This document shows positions 4,721-6,197 of a DNA stretch of 6,197 bases, piece after piece. The stretch is from contig QMQE01000152.1 of assembly GCA_003650445.1 (NCBI GenBank), positions 1-6,197 on the forward strand, written 5' to 3'. The translations under genes were made by a program, and so were the position numbers. The notes under the pieces are model-generated. The model was not told the DNA's origin. It saw only the letters and a program-made list of their open reading frames with translations, and searched no databases. Source of the stretch: Acidobacteriota bacterium (GTDB taxonomy: Bacteria; Acidobacteriota; Holophagae; Thermotomaculales; Thermotomaculaceae). Within the stretch, counting starts at the first letter, position 1; every line of letters starts with the position of its first letter.

Positions 4721-6197
4721 ATGCGGCTACCGAAGTTTTATAATTTGTCTGTACAGGACCGTTTGTTGTTGCTGAAAGACAAGGAAATTCTTTCTGATGC
4801 TGATTATCAGCTGATGCTGTCTGAAAAACAGCGGCTGACAGCGGCGGAAGTGGACAGGATGGTGGAGAATGTGATTGGGGCGTTTACCCTTCCCATCGGC
4901 CTTGGCCTGAATTTTCTTGTGAACGGAAAGGAATATACAATTCCGATGGTAGTGGAGGAGCCGTCCATTGTGGCGGCGGTCAGTTCCGCGGCAAAAACCG
5001 TAAGCCGGGCTGGGGGATTTCGGGTGGCCAGTGACGAGCCGATGCTGATGGGCCAGATTCAGGTTGTGGATTTGCCCCATTCCGACCGGGCGCGTCAGGC
5101 GGTCTTGCAGAACAAACCGGAGATTCTGGAACAGGCCAACAGCCTTCATCCCCGGATGGTAGACAGGGGCGGTGGAGCAAAGGATTTAGAGGTGGTGATT
5201 CACGCCGGGTCTTCTCAACGGGGGGATATGCTGGTGGTGAATCTTCTGGTGGATACCCAGGATGCCATGGGTGCCAATATGGTCAACAGTATGTGTGAAG
5301 GGGTGGCGCCTTTAATTGAAAAAATAACCGGTGGAATGGTGTTTCTCCGGATTCTGTCCAATCTCACAGACCGCGCGATGGTAAAGGCGGAAGCGGTTAT
5401 TCCGGTACATTTACTGAAAAACAATAAAAATTCCGGTGAAAGAGTCCGGGACGGTATTATTCTTGCCAATGAATTTGCCGAAACCGATCCGTACCGGGCC
5501 GCGACCCACAACAAAGGGATTATGAACGGGATTGACGCAGTGGCAATTGCGACCGGGAATGACTGGCGGGCCATTGAAGCTGCGGCCCATGCCTATGCCG
5601 GCCGGGGAAATTCCTATACCTCACTGACCCGCTGGACACAGAACGAATCGGGAGACCTTGTGGGTTCCCTTACCATTCCCCTGAAGGCGGGGACGGTGGG
5701 CGGAAACCTCCGCTCCAACAAGGCTGTTCAGGTGTTGCAGCGGATTTTGGATGTGAAATCCGCCCGGGAATTGGCGGAAGTAATGGGGGCGGTTGGGCTG
5801 GCTCAGAATTTTTCCGCACTCCGGGCGTTATCAACGGAGGGAATTCAGCGGGGGCACATGTCACTTCACGCAAGAAGTGTCGCGGTTTCTGCCGGTGCGA
5901 CCCCGGATGTTTTCGAAATTGTGGTGGAGCGCCTGGTGGAAAGCGGTGAAATCAAAGAATGGAAGGCAAAGGAAATTATCCGCAGCCTGGAGACGCAGGG
6001 GCCGAACGGTGCCGGTCTTGCCGATGCAGGAGAGGAAACGGCAACTGGCTTCGGCAAAGTGATTTTACTGGGGGAACATGCTGTTGTGTATGGCAGCCAT
6101 GCCATTGCGGCCCCCCTTCGCAGGGGAATCCGGGCGCGGGTTTCCGATGGGGGAAGCGGGATTCGCATGCTGATTCCCAGGTGGGGGATTGAGGCTA
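4721..6197 (+). CDS. mvaA: HMG-CoA reductase (class II) fused to mevalonate kinase, cut by window end
   Basis: Residues 1 to about 430 are a complete class II HMG-CoA reductase, which reduces HMG-CoA to mevalonate with NAD(P)H. Visible marks: ENVIG (49-53), EEPSIVAA with catalytic Glu80, the dinucleotide-binding DAMGAN (181-186), HNKGIMNGIDAV with Lys265, TGND with Asp281, and GHMSLHAR with His379. These line up with the E83, K267, D283 and H381 tetrad of the Pseudomonas mevalonii enzyme. There is no membrane anchor. After a short Gly/Ala/Glu-rich linker (about 427-443) the same frame continues into GKVILLGEHAVVYG (445-458) and AIAAPLRRGIRARV, the ATP-binding start of a mevalonate kinase; the rest is outside. 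In this operon the reductase must work in the biosynthetic direction although this class is often labelled degradative. ATG 4721 follows the kinase stop by 6 bases, with AAGGAG at 4703-4708. Confidence 0.93.
   Translation, partial: MRLPKFYNLSVQDRLLLLKDKEILSDADYQLMLSEKQRLTAAEVDRMVENVIGAFTLPIGLGLNFLVNGKEYTIPMVVEEPSIVAAVSSAAKTVSRAGGFRVASDEPMLMGQIQVVDLPHSDRARQAVLQNKPEILEQANSLHPRMVDRGGGAKDLEVVIHAGSSQRGDMLVVNLLVDTQDAMGANMVNSMCEGVAPLIEKITGGMVFLRILSNLTDRAMVKAEAVIPVHLLKNNKNSGERVRDGIILANEFAETDPYRAATHNKGIMNGIDAVAIATGNDWRAIEAAAHAYAGRGNSYTSLTRWTQNESGDLVGSLTIPLKAGTVGGNLRSNKAVQVLQRILDVKSARELAEVMGAVGLAQNFSALRALSTEGIQRGHMSLHARSVAVSAGATPDVFEIVVERLVESGEIKEWKAKEIIRSLETQGPNGAGLADAGEETATGFGKVILLGEHAVVYGSHAIAAPLRRGIRARVSDGGSGIRMLIPRWGIEA

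Overview
The window joins two unlike pieces of bacterial DNA. The right part (about 2628-6197) is moderately GC-rich, tightly packed and all on the + strand. It is a mevalonate-pathway operon: diphosphomevalonate decarboxylase (mvaD), a phosphomevalonate kinase of the GHMP family, and a class II HMG-CoA reductase. The reductase reading frame runs without a stop into the ATP-binding start of a mevalonate kinase, which the window edge cuts off. Together these would take HMG-CoA to mevalonate, phosphomevalonate, diphosphomevalonate and isopentenyl diphosphate, so the whole lower pathway sits on three polypeptides. Spacing is minimal: ATGA overlap between genes 1 and 2, and 6 bases between genes 2 and 3.

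The left part (about 421-1930) is a visibly AT-rich island holding mostly gene remains. In order these are: the C-terminal end of a tyrosine recombinase (616-774); the N-terminal part of a SIR2-domain protein (870-1394) joined, apparently by an internal deletion, to the last ~90 residues of a HerA-type ATPase (1375-1656); and an intact 70-residue KTSC-domain gene (1668-1880) with a strong ribosome binding site. SIR2 followed by HerA is the order of the known Sir2-HerA anti-phage defence system, so this looks like a decayed defence locus whose small third gene is still open. The edges of this block (GTTAGTGG at 829-836 and CCACTAAC at 1890-1897, inverted) resemble integron attC core boxes, which hints at a mobile cassette but does not prove it.

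The AT-rich island is bracketed by two inverted copies of a dispersed repeat (263-420 on -, 2042-2367 on +; 51 of 58 bases match in the best part). The right copy appears to be interrupted by a ~170-bp element with perfect 24-bp terminal inverted repeats and a 5-bp direct repeat (TTGGG) on either side, like a MITE nested in an older repeat. Between this and mvaD lies a C/T-rich tract whose - strand carries four runs of 4-5 Gs.

Organism: a free-living bacterium with many dispersed repeats and mobile cassettes, using the mevalonate rather than the MEP route. The repeat-laden intergenic style recalls large Desulfobacterota (deltaproteobacterial) genomes, but this is an impression, not something the sequence settles. 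No rRNA, tRNA or CRISPR array was seen.
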